From contig CANRJR010000018.1 of NCBI GenBank assembly GCA_947631005.1, forward strand, positions 1 to 39,806: 39,806 nucleotides of DNA, in the 5' to 3' direction. Every line of letters starts with the position of its first letter. Position 1 is the stretch's first letter. Below, in pieces: positions 39,068 to 39,806 of this stretch. The notes beneath the pieces are model-generated. The model saw only the letters and a list, made by a program, of their open reading frames with translations. It was not told where the DNA came from and made no database searches. This stretch comes from an uncultured Clostridia bacterium (GTDB taxonomy: Bacteria; Bacillota; Clostridia; Christensenellales; Borkfalkiaceae). The translations under genes were made by a program, and so were the position numbers.

Positions 39068-39806
39068 TTATGATTGCTTCGCGCCTCCCGCGCTCTTTTC
39101 GGGATGTTTTTCCGCAATCGCCTCCAACGCACCCTGCGGGCGGGGGAAGCGGTAGCCGCCGCATTCGCACTGCACGAAGAGCAGGGGGAAACCGTTCTTC
39201 TCCTCCGCCGCGACGCGCACGATCTCCTCCCATTTGAGAAAAACGCGCTCGGTCTGCGAGCCCCGCCAATAGATCCCCTCCTCATAGATCGCGAAGAGGG
39301 CGCGCGCCCCGATGAAGGCGTAGATCCCGCGCGCCAGCAAAAACACGCCGAGCGCGCCCATGATCCCGCCCGCCGCGGCGTTCCAAAAGATCCCGACAAA
39401 GACGCCGCCGACCGCGACGAGCGCGCCGAGCACCGTCCAAAAGACCGCGCCCGCCCGCTTCTGTTTGTTGGGCAGATAAAACGCCTTCTCGCACTTGAAT
39501 TTTCCCTTTTTCCCGTCGGACGGCTCGCCGAGCACGGCGATGCCGCGGCGGGCGAGCACGGCGCGGAGGCGGGGCTTGTCGTCTGCCTGCACCAAAGATA
39601 CGCCGCTCTCTTCCTGCGAAAGATAGGAGGAGGGGATCTCCAATACGATGCTCCACTCCCCGCTCTCCCGCGGCGATTTGCGCGTACACACCGAAAAGGC
39701 GCGAAGTTCCCCGTAAGGAATGCGGACGCTCCGTTTTTCGGAATGGATGTCGAGCCCGTCCTCGCGGAAGGTGGCGAATGTGCCGTCTCCCACGAAAAAG
39801 CTCTCC
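39068..39806 (-). CDS. Membrane protein with two PH-like halves, 5' end off the window
   Basis: At least 245 residues; the frame is open to the right edge (ESFFVGDGTF...), so the true start lies outside. A GTG at 39793 is possible but has no clear advantage. Two hydrophobic helices (about AVFWTVLGALVAVGGVFVGI and IMGALGVFLLARGIYAF) separate two similar halves. Each reads as exposed strands with a 'REDGLDIHSEKRSVRIPYGE' or 'EEGIYWRGSQTERVFLKWEE' pattern, reminiscent of bacterial PH (YcxB/YdbS-like) domains. Function unknown. It is 40 nt upstream of mcsA on the same strand. Confidence 0.65.
   Translation of the reverse strand, partial: ESFFVGDGTFATFREDGLDIHSEKRSVRIPYGELRAFSVCTRKSPRESGEWSIVLEIPSSYLSQEESGVSLVQADDKPRLRAVLARRGIAVLGEPSDGKKGKFKCEKAFYLPNKQKRAGAVFWTVLGALVAVGGVFVGIFWNAAAGGIMGALGVFLLARGIYAFIGARALFAIYEEGIYWRGSQTERVFLKWEEIVRVAAEEKNGFPLLFVQCECGGYRFPRPQGALEAIAEKHPEKSAGGAKQS

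Overview
The window reads as a chromosomal segment of an uncultured Bacillota, most likely a class Clostridia member of a spore-forming lineage. The evidence is an intact, uninterrupted sigK with a sigma-E-like promoter, type III glutamine synthetase, the mcsA-mcsB-clpC protein-quality block, Firmicutes-type AGGAGG ribosome sites and TTGACA/TATAAT promoters. The native part (about 17.5-24.7 kb and 28.2-39.8 kb) is clearly GC-rich. Two blocks differ in composition: the mobile-element segment (1 to about 10.7 kb) and a markedly AT-rich restriction-modification insert (24.8-27.3 kb). No rRNA, tRNA or CRISPR array was seen.

Layout. (1) 1-10.7 kb is part of an integrative/conjugative-type element that continues off the left edge. 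It holds a partial HUH replication initiator, a winged-helix protein, a sigma-70-like factor behind a long hairpin leader, a TnpW-like small protein and a large serine recombinase. A leftward accessory operon follows: DUF4326, an N6-methylase-like protein without its catalytic motif, small unknown proteins, a J-domain protein, a PcfK/AcrIIA9-like protein fused to a MutS domain I, and PcfJ. (2) 10.5-11.3 kb is an unusual non-coding stretch with a consensus promoter, an 11-codon leader ORF and two 52-bp direct repeats carrying terminator-like hairpins. (3) 11.3-17.4 kb encodes a large secreted, membrane-anchored papain-family protease with MBG-like repeats, an ADP-ribosylglycohydrolase and an AbiH-family phage-defence protein. 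(4) 17.5-24.7 kb, all leftward, has a coupled dut-trmB-iron alcohol dehydrogenase operon, glnN, sigK and aspS. (5) 24.8-27.3 kb is a controller-regulated type II restriction-modification cassette (C, R, M). (6) 27.3-28.2 kb is non-coding and contains palindromic repeats plus two tandem, structurally covarying units. (7) 28.2-39.8 kb has a RecD/Dda-like helicase, a lipoprotein, a C_GCAxxG_C_C protein with an MBL-fold protein, a ferritin-like protein, mtnN-ung, a membrane protein, and clpC-mcsB-mcsA preceded by a partial PH-like membrane protein.

Most noteworthy are the tandem covarying hairpin units beside the helicase gene, and a recurring promoter layout in which the start ATG lies exactly 7 nt after the -10 box. 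That layout predicts leaderless mRNAs for the winged-helix protein, AbiH, the DNA methyltransferase and the helicase. The anti-CRISPR-like/MutS-domain fusion in the element operon also stands out. Defence and counter-defence functions (AbiH, C-R-M, PcfK/AcrIIA9-like, catalytically deficient methylase) cluster around the foreign segments.
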